In this document: in pieces, positions 55,966-64,000 of the stretch
How the letters are laid out: every line of letters begins with the position of its first letter
Numbering within the stretch: the stretch's first letter is position 1
Assembly (NCBI RefSeq): GCF_030247195.1
Contig: NC_080672.1
Coordinates: forward strand, 305,939,115-306,003,114
Direction of reading: 5' to 3'
DNA: 64,000 nucleotides
Origin: Topomyia yanbarensis
Taxonomy: Eukaryota > Arthropoda > Insecta > Diptera > Culicidae
The notes under the pieces: model-generated
Databases searched by the model: none
Seen by the model: the letters and a program-made list of their open reading frames with translations, nothing else
Told to the model about the DNA's origin: nothing
Made by a program: the position numbers and the translations under genes

Positions 55966-57401
55966 ATATCTAGTGTATTACTATAGAAAGTAACTATAGA
56001 TAGACACCTGGTGTAATGGGTCGAACATCGACGTACCAGCTAATTCCGTACGAGAAACGTCGCGCGAAAGACCAAAATGCATTTCGACTTTGATTTGATT
56101 TGTCGTAAAAAGATAGAAAGATTTTTGTTTTATGACCTTGATTGTGTAGTAGGGTTGTACTATTGATCATTATCTATTCCAAAAGGAACTCGCTACATAC
56201 CCAACAAACATTAGAAGGTGAACTATAAGACTACGTGTTGATTAAAAGCAGAATAAAAGTTGTGCAAGCTGAATAAAATTTTCGTTGAACTATTTGAACA
56301 TTAACAGTTTATTCAGCCTATTTAAAATCCAGTATTCGCCAGTTCCAACTAGGCTGAACTATACTACTAATAATTGTAACAGCGACAATATTAAAGCTTT
56401 TATTCAACCATCTTAATTAGACTGAATTACGAGTTGAATAAATGATGCTGTTACCAATAGCATTACCACAGAGAACAGACATATAAGCTAGAACAAATTT
56501 TCCCGAAAAACCTGTGTAAACATTTAAATGAAAATACGTTGAAAATCACCATTGCATACAGGTTTGCATGCGTGAGTCATCATTGTATCCAAGTTTGCGT
56601 ACAAGTCCCGTATAGCGATTGCTGGCCGATCGAAGCGCCGACCAGTGGCAAGTTGCTACTTGCTGTTGTAATTTCAAAGCGACAGTTTAATTTCTTACAC
56701 AAGTTGAAAACTTTACTTGTATGTCAGTTCTCAGTGGTATAATCATTAAGCTGCACTACTTGTCTTCAAAAGGTTGTTTCTACTTATACATTTGCCGTTG
56801 TTCCACCTTTGACTTTTAGCTGAATTATGTGTTTAACAAAGGTAATTGTACCTACTACAAAAATTGGCACTATTAGCAAACCATGATGAAATGGCAACCA
56901 ACCTGGGTTCGAGTCCAAATACACGCACATTATTTTTTTTACTTTTAAGTGAAGGACTTCTCAAATTAGCACATTGAAAACCCTTTTCTTATTCTATTTG
57001 TTGTTTCAACGGTTTGCTCTTGTATCATTTATACAGTTTTTTATATTTTCATGCAGTTAATTTACAATTTTAATTTCGTCCTGAAAAAATGTCATTGCTA
57101 ACAAAAAGAAACTATCCAGTTAATATGATGAATGAGCAAACCTAAAAAATAATTCATACCAATAACTTTCATATACATACACACTTAGTTGAACTCAGCC
57201 AAATCCCCGCACAGCCGAGTAAGAAGTAAATTTTTATACTGATATCTCGGAAAAGTGTTGTTTGTTTACTGATTCCCAGCAAACAATTGTAGCTTTTACC
57301 AAGATCTTAGCGAAAAATGAATTTACCGAGTGCTCAGCTGCTCAAATCTCCGCGGAATTAGCAAAACTGCTGAATTTCGACAAAAAAAATATATGTGTGG
57401 T

Positions 57402-57701
57402 CTGGGGGCAGATGACTTGTGATGCATTTTGAAAAATCAGCGAAATTAAATGCATTTCTTTCCATCAAAATAGAAATTCAAAATGTATTCTACGTTGCGT
57501 GTAATGTATTTTGCGTTGCGTGTAAGACGTCAAAACCCTACAAAAAACTAGCCCTATATTCAATACAACGTCGAACAAAGTGGATCAGCGTAACACGATT
57601 GTTAAGCAAATTTTGCAAGTTGATGCAAAAATGGAAATTAAATGCATTTTATCTAATTTGATGCAATTTTGTTATACATTCCTAGAGTGATCTGCCCCTA
57701 G
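57402..57701. mobile_element. 300-bp hAT-like MITE
   Basis: Ends CTGGGGGCAGATGACT and, inverted, CTAGGGGCAGATCACT, flanked by a perfect 8-bp duplication TGTGTGGT (57394-57401, 57702-57709). The interior has repeated AAATGCATTT and tgcgttgcgtgtaa motifs. The 80-codon plus frame across it is not a gene. Confidence 0.88.
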
Positions 57702-58959
57702 TGTGTGGTGCATATCCAATCGTATTGTAGGCAGAAATAATCTGTAGAAAATGCTTTTCCGTTAACCTTTTTTCATGAATTCATTATTTTTCAGTCACAA
57801 AAAAAATTTAAAAAAACCCTTTTTGGCAATACTCAGAAAGTTTTAGCGTCATCGATTTGCTATCTAAAATTAGCTCTAGAATCATATTATATTTCTCACA
57901 ATAAGTAGAAATTTCAAAAATACCCCAGAGGGTTTTGTATTGTACAGAAACCTTTTGTATGAAATTGAAAACAATTCAATAGAGTCCCTGGAATAACATA
58001 CGATTATTACATTGGTGACAACTGTACTCGTAAATCTTGCAAGAGAGAAATCAATTTTCTAAGTATTTCGGTATACTCCAATTGAGATGTTTTGCATATA
58101 TTACGTTTAAGGAGCAATAGATCAACAAACGAAAGAAAATTTATTTTGTTTTTTTATATCTTCTGAGCTTTCAGCACGTGAAACCAACAATTTACAGGTT
58201 TTCAATGTACAAGCTTACCAAATCACACGCGCCCTTGTTTATGTAAATTTACCTTTTGTTTATTTGGAGTAGGGAACCTTTTAATTCGAAACGGTCTGTT
58301 TACTTGTGGAACATGAATATTCTCATATTGAACACAAGAGAAACTTTTTGTTCCAACGTTGCTGTAAATTTTTGACACCAGCATTGTTACCATGATTTTT
58401 TTACCCATCGACTTGCAAACAAAGGTACAATGATTATACACGCAGGCGAACTTATTGATATAAATCAATAAACTATTGAGTTCGAACAGCGACTTCTGCT
58501 TACAAAAAGAAAATCACGATGGAAAGAAAATCATTTGGTAGGGAGTGGTAAATAAATCGAGGAGATTGCCACCTTAGAATTATAAATGGCTTTTCAGTTA
58601 CCACCACTTTCATATGACACCCATTTTTACTTATCTAAACGTTTTGTGACAACCACAAGTCCTCACCTTTGATACAAAAAACGTCTACAATCATCAGTTT
58701 TTGAAATTAGTAAATTGTCTAATTTAAAATTCCCGAATGTTCTAAAAAATACCGAATAAAAAAAAATTTAAAATAAAAAAATTATCGTAGGTTGGGATTC
58801 GATCCCAAACCAACTAGGTTCACTCAAATCTATAAAAGGCTACTGTAGCTTTTGTACAGACTCTATTCAGCAGCCTAGACTTGTCGGTACATCGGTAAAA
58901 TCTTAAGCATTCGATGTATGCAAGATTGGTGCAGACAGTAAGGTAAGTGCTTAGTATTC

Positions 58960-58992
58960 AACAGGTTGCGGGTTCGAATCCCAGGTACGTGA
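58960..58992 (+). other. tRNA-type B-box-like motif
   Basis: GCGGGTTCGAATCCC matches the T-arm/B-box consensus GGTTCGANTCC. Similar motifs occur near 56905 (GGGTTCGAGTCC) and inverted near 58795. No complete cloverleaf could be built, so these look like tRNA-derived or chance remnants, perhaps of a SINE. Confidence 0.35.
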
Positions 58993-59696
58993 TATGATAT
59001 CCAACAAGGTAATCTAATTTTTCTATATCTGTAAAGTAACACTAATAAAAGAAGATGGCTGCCAACGAGATTTGATGACGTGTGTAAATTGAAATAAATG
59101 TTTTTTTTAAATTATTTTCCATTGATAATAACGAAAAGGTTTATTGATAAAGCTGGACTGTGGTTTTCTTCAGGTTGTATACATGCTGAATAATTGTTCT
59201 TTAATGTGTCTTAATCAGAGACAAGCTAAATAAATTCTCCAAATCCAGATACTTAAGGGTGGAATAAACGATATATGATTACACGTATGTTTCCAATGTT
59301 CAGCTAGAGCTGAATGAAGCAACTGGTAAAACGTTTATAAAACCACGAATTGTTTGTTGGGTAGTCACTACTAGTCAGTTGTTGACACTTACCTAACATA
59401 CAATTCGATTGGTGTAACCCTAACCAAATAGTCGAAATTCAAAATTACTTGTATGTTTTATTTTATCTATTTATTCCCGATTCACTCAGTGGGTATGACA
59501 GAATTAAGCAGTTTCGGAAAATCTGTTTAGAACTTCTTGTCAGAAAAATTATAACACTTATAATATTAATAATTATAAATAATAATAGGAAAAAGACGAA
59601 TTTTTAATTTTATCATTGATTAGTAATATGTTTATTATGCTATATTTGACCCTAAGGAGAGGATTAAAACACAAAGTGTGTTTTAGTTTTAGGGAT

Positions 59697-59771
59697 TTGC
59701 GTCAAGCCGGCGCCAATCTATTCCAACAAAAAGTTAGTGTCGGTTTCTGATGAGACGAAGTCGAAACGCAC
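59697..59771 (+). ncRNA. Type III hammerhead ribozyme (locus B, copy 6)
   Basis: TGCG, GTC, stem I (one C-A mismatch), CTGATGA, stem II GAC-GAA-GTC, GAAA, CGCA. Relative to locus A (GGC-GAA-GCC), both sides of stem II changed so that pairing is preserved. Stem III is 4 bp plus A15.1-U16.1. All core bases are intact. Confidence 0.88.
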
Positions 59772-59861
59772 CCATGTAATAAGTAAAGATTTGTGCCCTT
59801 CAAGTGCAAATACTGGTTTCACCAAAAAAAATTGCGCCCGAGTGAGAAATTTTGGTGTATA

Positions 59862-61218
59862 GGGTAACAGGGATATTTTGGACCGCTTTATGAAGCCTTG
59901 AGAAAAAATTCTGAAAAAATACAGTTTGGCTACATAATCTGGATCATTTAACGGGTTAAGATGTACGGCTCCATCTATTTTCGCAATCTAGTGTTCTAAA
60001 TTGTCAAATAAACATATATGCTCAGGAAATGTTACAAATTTTGAAGGTGAATTTTTCTAATTTTGGGCCACACAATTTTATTTTGGACCGTAAACAAACC
60101 ATATATTGGACCATCGTTTTTCCTTTGAGCCAATGTTGAAAACATATTTTGGACAGATCTTACTCAGAGTTGCTAATTTTCAATAGGTTGGTTTGAACTT
60201 GAAGGAGGAACAAATCTCAAAGCATACCCTACTATGTTCAAGTCGCAGTTGTTGGTTGCATTATTCGTTCAAACAGCCGAACTGCTCAATCATTTTCCAT
60301 TTCATTGACCCTGAGAATATCTCTCTACTGGGATACTAAACAGGTCTTTCAAGCAAAACTATTCTGAACATACTTCTTACATGTATGCTTGAAAACGCAA
60401 AATATGTCAACATTTAACCTAAACTGACCTCTACAGAGCAGATTACAGCTTTGGTTGGTGAATGAAAAAGCATCTCTTTGAAATGAAGACGTACGGTTTT
60501 ATCATGGAAATCCCGCCAACTTGAAAGTGTAGGCTGTAGCGAGGCTGTTAATTTGGATCACGGTTGGTGTGGATTGAGCTGAAAGTTGGCATTTGAAAAT
60601 AAAAATTCGCATCACTGGATCTTACAACACATTTTGGACACTAAATGTTCACATATTCAACATATTTTTATGATAAATTCGTACATGATTGACTAAAAAG
60701 TGCTTTTCTGGAAATTAATAGTGAACTTTTTAAAATACAGAGTAGGTATGCGAAGAGATGCCAGAGCTATTTGGGAGCATGGCGAAAATATGTTTTCCTT
60801 TAGAAATAATTAATATATTTTGGACATATCAAAAATAACAATTTCAACACATCTGATCCTTTATATCAATTTGAAAAAATTCTCTCATATCTTTTATCCG
60901 CTTAATAATCATATTTGCATGTTTAAAATGAAGGCACTTTAGAAGTAATAACACTTCAATGTTAGTTATAACCTTACCACTTCCTAGTGTTTTTGGACCT
61001 GTAAAACTGAAATGTGAAGACACGTTTAAAAATTTTCAATTTACTGCTTCCTAACATACCATTTAACTCAGAATAGAACGGAAGATGCTTTCTAGTGTTA
61101 TAATTTCAGTGTTACATTAGTAATATTTCAATTTGTTGTGAACTTTAAATGGTAAAATGCATGAATTATCGCCAAGTGGTCCAAAATATGGTAGTGGTCC
61201 AAAATACCCTCGTTACCC
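59862..61218. mobile_element. 1.36-kb TA-inserting TIR transposon, non-autonomous, nested in retrozyme locus B
   Basis: Ends GGGTAACAGGGATATTTTGG and, inverted, GGGTAACGAGGGTATTTTGG, continuing to ACC, flanked by TA (59860-59861, 61219-61220). Comparison with the uninterrupted locus A monomer confirms a TA target duplication, as in Tc1/mariner-like elements. The motif TATTTTGGAC is repeated through the interior on both strands (e.g. near 60080, 60140, 60630, 60820, 61185). No coding frame of note; it is a deletion derivative or MITE. Confidence 0.9.
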
Positions 61219-61398
61219 TACCCATTTTTTCTCCTTAGGGTGAAATATAGCATAGTGCTTTCGCATAGGCCTGCTAAGCCAAGACAAGTTTCGGCTTCAC
61301 TGTGTATTATCGGCATAATCAGAACTTCTGCTCGGACAGGACATCACGTTGGATCAGTCATCCGATTGAAACACAAAGTGTGTTTTAGTTTTATGGAT

Positions 61399-61473
61399 TT
61401 GCGTCAAGCCGGTGCTAATCTATTCCGACAAAAAGTTAATGTCGGTTTCTGATGAGACGAATTCGAAACGCAC
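61399..61473 (+). ncRNA. Hammerhead ribozyme (locus B, copy 7), weakened stem II
   Basis: Core CTGATGA and GAAA and cleavage triplet GTC are intact and stem I is mostly paired. Stem II reads GAC-GAA-TTC, leaving only two pairs, so activity may be reduced. Stem III is TGCG/CGCA. Confidence 0.8.
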
Positions 61474-61529
61474 CCATGTAATAATATGTTTATTTATTTA
61501 TAAGATAGTCGCAATTATTTTCTTTCGTG

Positions 61530-62095
61530 ACTTATCCATAGTTCTGATGACTGGAACGTCGTTTACTGCATATTGAGCGTTTATATCTAGTATATGCCGT
61601 CCAAATCGTGATGCCGAGTAAATTTTCAGCGGAATCAGTTTGTTTTGCACTTCTCCGGATATAGTTTAGCGGATTCTGAATGCTGCTCTTCCAATATTTT
61701 TCACTGATTTCACATTTATCGGAAGGCCGTGATTTGTGAACAACTTCAAGCAAGCCGCCTGAAAAGTCTCCTCATCCATGACTACGCTACGAGATGCTTT
61801 TTGGGTTGCTTTTGTTTTTTAATTGGTTTGTTTATTTATTTATGACACTTTACACCTTTGGGTGGTGCATTACTTGTATGTTCCTCTGGTGCTTCTCCAT
61901 TTAAAAAAACCGTATTTCAAGGCCAGTTCCGCGTGTTCAGTACGAAAATGTCGTATGGTTCCTGCATCAAATTTCATTTGCATATATTTGCAATATTAGG
62001 CACTTAATTTGCAGAGGACTTTTGATTCATTTTTTTTTTCAACAAAATCTTCCACTAAACCACGGAACGATCGCTTTTCTTTTTTGTGAGCCATT
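61530..62095 (-). pseudogene. hAT-type transposase N-terminal remnant with BED-like finger
   Basis: On the minus strand from ATG at ~62093: MAHKKEKRSFRGLVEDFVEK, then KVLCKLSA-stop-YCKYMQ and TIRHFRTEHAEL. The C-x2-(C lost)…H-x4-H spacing resembles a BED zinc finger. After a ~150-bp broken stretch, 'DEETFQAACLKLFTNHGLPI' and 'LKIYSASRFGRHILDINAQY' follow, with stops between. The order fits the start of a hAT transposase. Family assignment is moderate; it is clearly inactive. Confidence 0.5.
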
Positions 62096-63261
62096 TCTCT
62101 CTATGAGATTCAAATAAAACACACAGCACAACAACCTAAACGCGTTGAATATCGTCAGCGTAATGAGAGGGATTTTTCCATACTATATACATGAAGACAG
62201 CATAACAAATAGGTACTAATTTATTCTAATCATGAATTGGTGCAATTGGTGCACCTATAGCGTACGTTCAATAATGAAACAGCATTCACATGCTCTGTTT
62301 CATCTGGTTCAGGGGCATATTGAACGTAATCCGAACTCGCCATGGTGCACTGAAACATCAGCTTATTTGATTTTAGCACTAGAACGTCGTAATCAACTGT
62401 CCCAATCTGAATTTTGGTGATACTCTATCTACGGTATTTAACCTATTTGTGGACTGTGTATGAAATAACGATCAGTTTTTTTTCAAATTTAGTCGAGACA
62501 GCAATATCAAGTCGTTTAAGCCATTAGCATATATGAAAATTGCACTATTCCCAAACGAAGTCTGATGTTTTTTTCACCTGCTGGAGTGTAGAAGCTCCTG
62601 TTATTTCATAAAGAACGATAAATCATAAGTTCGCTTTAACTCACATTTTATTTATTCTTTTCGTTAAATAACTTTCATAAAAAATCAAACGAAGTTGTGA
62701 GAGGAAGAAAAACTGCCAATCGCAATACGAACATAATGACTGTTGAACAGGTTCAACTACTAGTTCCAGCATAAATATGGAAACAATAAGCGGCCATTAT
62801 AGCCAGATAGATTTATTATATTTTTGGTACTTGTTCAATATATAGGATGGACCTTTTCAAGTGAAGTATATGTGGTAATATCAGAAAATGAGAGCACGAT
62901 AAAATTGGAAATCTATAAATTAGTTTCTCAAATTGTTCAATAATGAATTTAAAGCAAAGAAAGTAATTTTAGAAAGCTACCTAGAGTTCCTGATTACACC
63001 ACCGTCTGAATATTAGTAATAGGGAAATGAATAATTAAAGCAGTCGCTCACCATTTTTCTATGATGATGGACTTAGTTTACAGTGTACTGGTTGCCTGAA
63101 CCATTGAAGTCAATCTATAAAATAGTAGTTTCTGTAAAAAGTAAAGAAAAACATGTAATGCAAAAGCGGATAAAAACAGTACTGAAAAAAAATAATGTAA
63201 AAATGATAGCTAAGCGGATGACTTCTACATTTTCACCATCAGTTTCACTCAAACATTAGCC
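62096..63261. other. Noncoding, upstream of the chemoreceptor gene
   Basis: No gene recognised in ~1.15 kb. The reading frame of the receptor is closed upstream by TAA at 63211-63213. No clear TATA or initiator was identified. Confidence 0.45.
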
Positions 63262-64000
63262 ATGGTAGGGTTACAGTTTCTGAGCACCTTCAATCATTTC
63301 TCAGCATGTAACATTCGCTTTGATTCAGTACATAACAAAGTAATCCTGACAGGACTTTCGCGTAATCTAATAACATTTGTAGCCGTCGCCTCCGTAGCAG
63401 TATACAATGTGCTTCAAATGAACCTGTTGTCCAACTCTGGTGTAGTGAATTTCTCCATAATTGCGCGGTACATCTGCATCTTTGGGACCATTTTTCTAGT
63501 ACTGGTTGAAGGATTCGTCAGACGGAAAAGACAACTGAATGTGGGTCAACTAATGCAAAGCTATGCGTCACATACACACAAAGAATTTTCCGAGGCAGAC
63601 GAGTTGGAACGCAGACACAACTTGCTCCTGATTCGATTGCAGATGGTCACGTTTCCCGCATTAGATTCAGTCATGATCGTTTACTACTTCTTAGAGTATT
63701 GGGAAAGCAATAATTTCAAAGATGCATTCTTGACGGTTTCCATGGTGATCGTTGAGGAGTATATTCTGGTGAATCTAATCTTCACTCAATTCTTCGCACT
63801 TTTCCTAAGTGTAAAGTTTCGTAACTTGCGAAAATTGCTTGGGATCTTTTCACTAATGCAATTATTGGACAGCGCAGAAAAGCTTACGGAGATCAAGCGA
63901 GCCATTTCGCATGCCTTCGGGTTTCGGCTGCTGCTGTTTTTGTTTCAACTGCTAGTAAATGTGTCTTGCTGCTGCTATGAACTAATGGTAGTGTTTACTA
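63262..64000 (+). CDS. Insect gustatory-receptor-type chemoreceptor (7tm_7), 5' part
   Basis: Open from ATG 63262 (context tagccATGg; in-frame stop at 63211) to the window edge, 246 residues without a stop. Five hydrophobic segments are visible at roughly residues 27-55 (…NLITFVAVASVAVYNVL), 65-88 (FSIIARYICIFGTIFLVLVE), 137-158 (MVTFPALDSVMIVYYFLEY), 167-195 (FLTVSMVIVEEYILVNLIF) and 228-246 (FRLLLFLFQLLVNVSCCCYE). Charged loops separate them (FVRRKRQLN; RNLRKLL). This layout and the basic loop after TM4 fit insect Gr/Or receptors, with Gr preferred. These are ligand-gated cation channels in taste neuron membranes with an intracellular N-terminus. The C-terminal signature region lies beyond the window, so subtype and ligand cannot be given. 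Confidence 0.75.
   Translation, partial: MVGLQFLSTFNHFSACNIRFDSVHNKVILTGLSRNLITFVAVASVAVYNVLQMNLLSNSGVVNFSIIARYICIFGTIFLVLVEGFVRRKRQLNVGQLMQSYASHTHKEFSEADELERRHNLLLIRLQMVTFPALDSVMIVYYFLEYWESNNFKDAFLTVSMVIVEEYILVNLIFTQFFALFLSVKFRNLRKLLGIFSLMQLLDSAEKLTEIKRAISHAFGFRLLLFLFQLLVNVSCCCYELMVVFT

Larger units (their letters stand above)
56200..59361. mobile_element. 3.2-kb TIR element with CCCAACAAAC ends
   Basis: Ends CCCAACAAACATT and, inverted, CCCAACAAACAATT, with TA at both junctions. Subterminal parts on both sides share GCTGAA/TTCAGC motifs. No transposase frame was recognised. Nested: a hAT-like MITE (57402-57701) and tRNA-like B-box stretches near 56905, 58800 and 58970. Long distance and short TIR make the pairing of the two ends uncertain. 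Confidence 0.5.
59637..61481 (+). mobile_element. Retrozyme-like element, locus B (interrupted)
   Basis: Flanked by perfect 13-bp direct repeats TAATATGTTTATT (59624-59636, 61482-61494). Removing the 59862-61218 transposon and one TA leaves ~486 bp. This comprises a ~23-bp antisense start (ATGCTATATTTGACCC), a partial monomer ending in a hammerhead (59697-59771), then one full ~350-nt monomer ending in a second hammerhead (61399-61473). It terminates about 10 nt after that ribozyme. It diverges from the locus A monomers (ACAAAAAGTTA instead of ACAATGTGTTAG in loop I, and GAC/GTC in stem II), so the two loci are independent insertions of an old family. No protein is encoded. Confidence 0.85.

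Noticed and set aside
58790..58995. Possible tRNA genes (GGTTCGAATCC-type motifs)
   Set aside because: No acceptor stem, D-arm or anticodon arm can be assembled around the B-box-like motifs.

Overview
The window looks like gene-poor, AT-rich, repeat-dense DNA from a mosquito, most likely an Aedes-type culicine. The grounds are an insect gustatory-receptor-type chemoreceptor, an astacin gene with a 59-bp intron, RNase H-bearing non-LTR retrotransposons, and dozens of nested inverted-repeat DNA elements. The species is inferred and no single sequence proves it. Only two host genes are visible, and both are incomplete: an astacin zinc metalloprotease (minus strand, 35673-36493, two exons, last exon not found) and the 5' part of a chemoreceptor gene running off the right edge (plus strand, 63262-64000). 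A 500-base N gap lies at 33225-33724.  Layout. 1-8137: noncoding DNA with small palindromic elements, two large fold-back elements (3082-4152, 6055-7115) and a 16-17-bp minisatellite. 8138-9840: degenerate non-LTR retrotransposon remnant, minus strand. 10051-10943: third fold-back. 14190-19560: remnants of non-LTR retrotransposons split by a terminal-inverted-repeat element (15091-18879), which itself received a hammerhead-ribozyme retroelement (16866-18393). 20400-25620: MITEs, a hairpin array and a broken Gag gene. 29100-31709: non-autonomous hAT element with an 8-bp target duplication. 31730-33005: 577-bp higher-order satellite. 34480-36493: truncated reverse transcriptase remnant beside the astacin gene. 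37250-43449: dispersed repeat and a 3.5-kb TA-flanked element with a 116-bp minisatellite. 44463-50830: full-length I-clade retrotransposon with a 12-bp target duplication. 51835-53877: repeats with a nested MITE. 54335-62095: more remnants, a second ribozyme retroelement interrupted by a TA-inserting transposon, and a hAT transposase relic.  Most unusual content. Two independent insertions (16866-18393 and 59637-61481) are built from tandem ~344-bp monomers. Each complete monomer carries a type III hammerhead ribozyme with all core bases, a 5-6-bp stem III, a 14-bp stem I and a 3-bp stem II. Stem II changes by compensatory substitution between the loci. Both insertions have 13-bp target-site duplications, begin with an inverted stretch at the same monomer position, and end just 3' of a hammerhead. 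This is the architecture expected of retrozymes (non-autonomous, circular-RNA-forming retroelements) and is the best candidate for an interesting system here.  How the parts relate: most of the DNA records layered transposition. The non-autonomous elements (retrozymes, MITEs, TIR elements) encode no enzymes in the window and must have been moved by proteins made elsewhere. The I-clade copy is structurally complete but probably dead, with an altered reverse transcriptase active site and a frameshift in RNase H.
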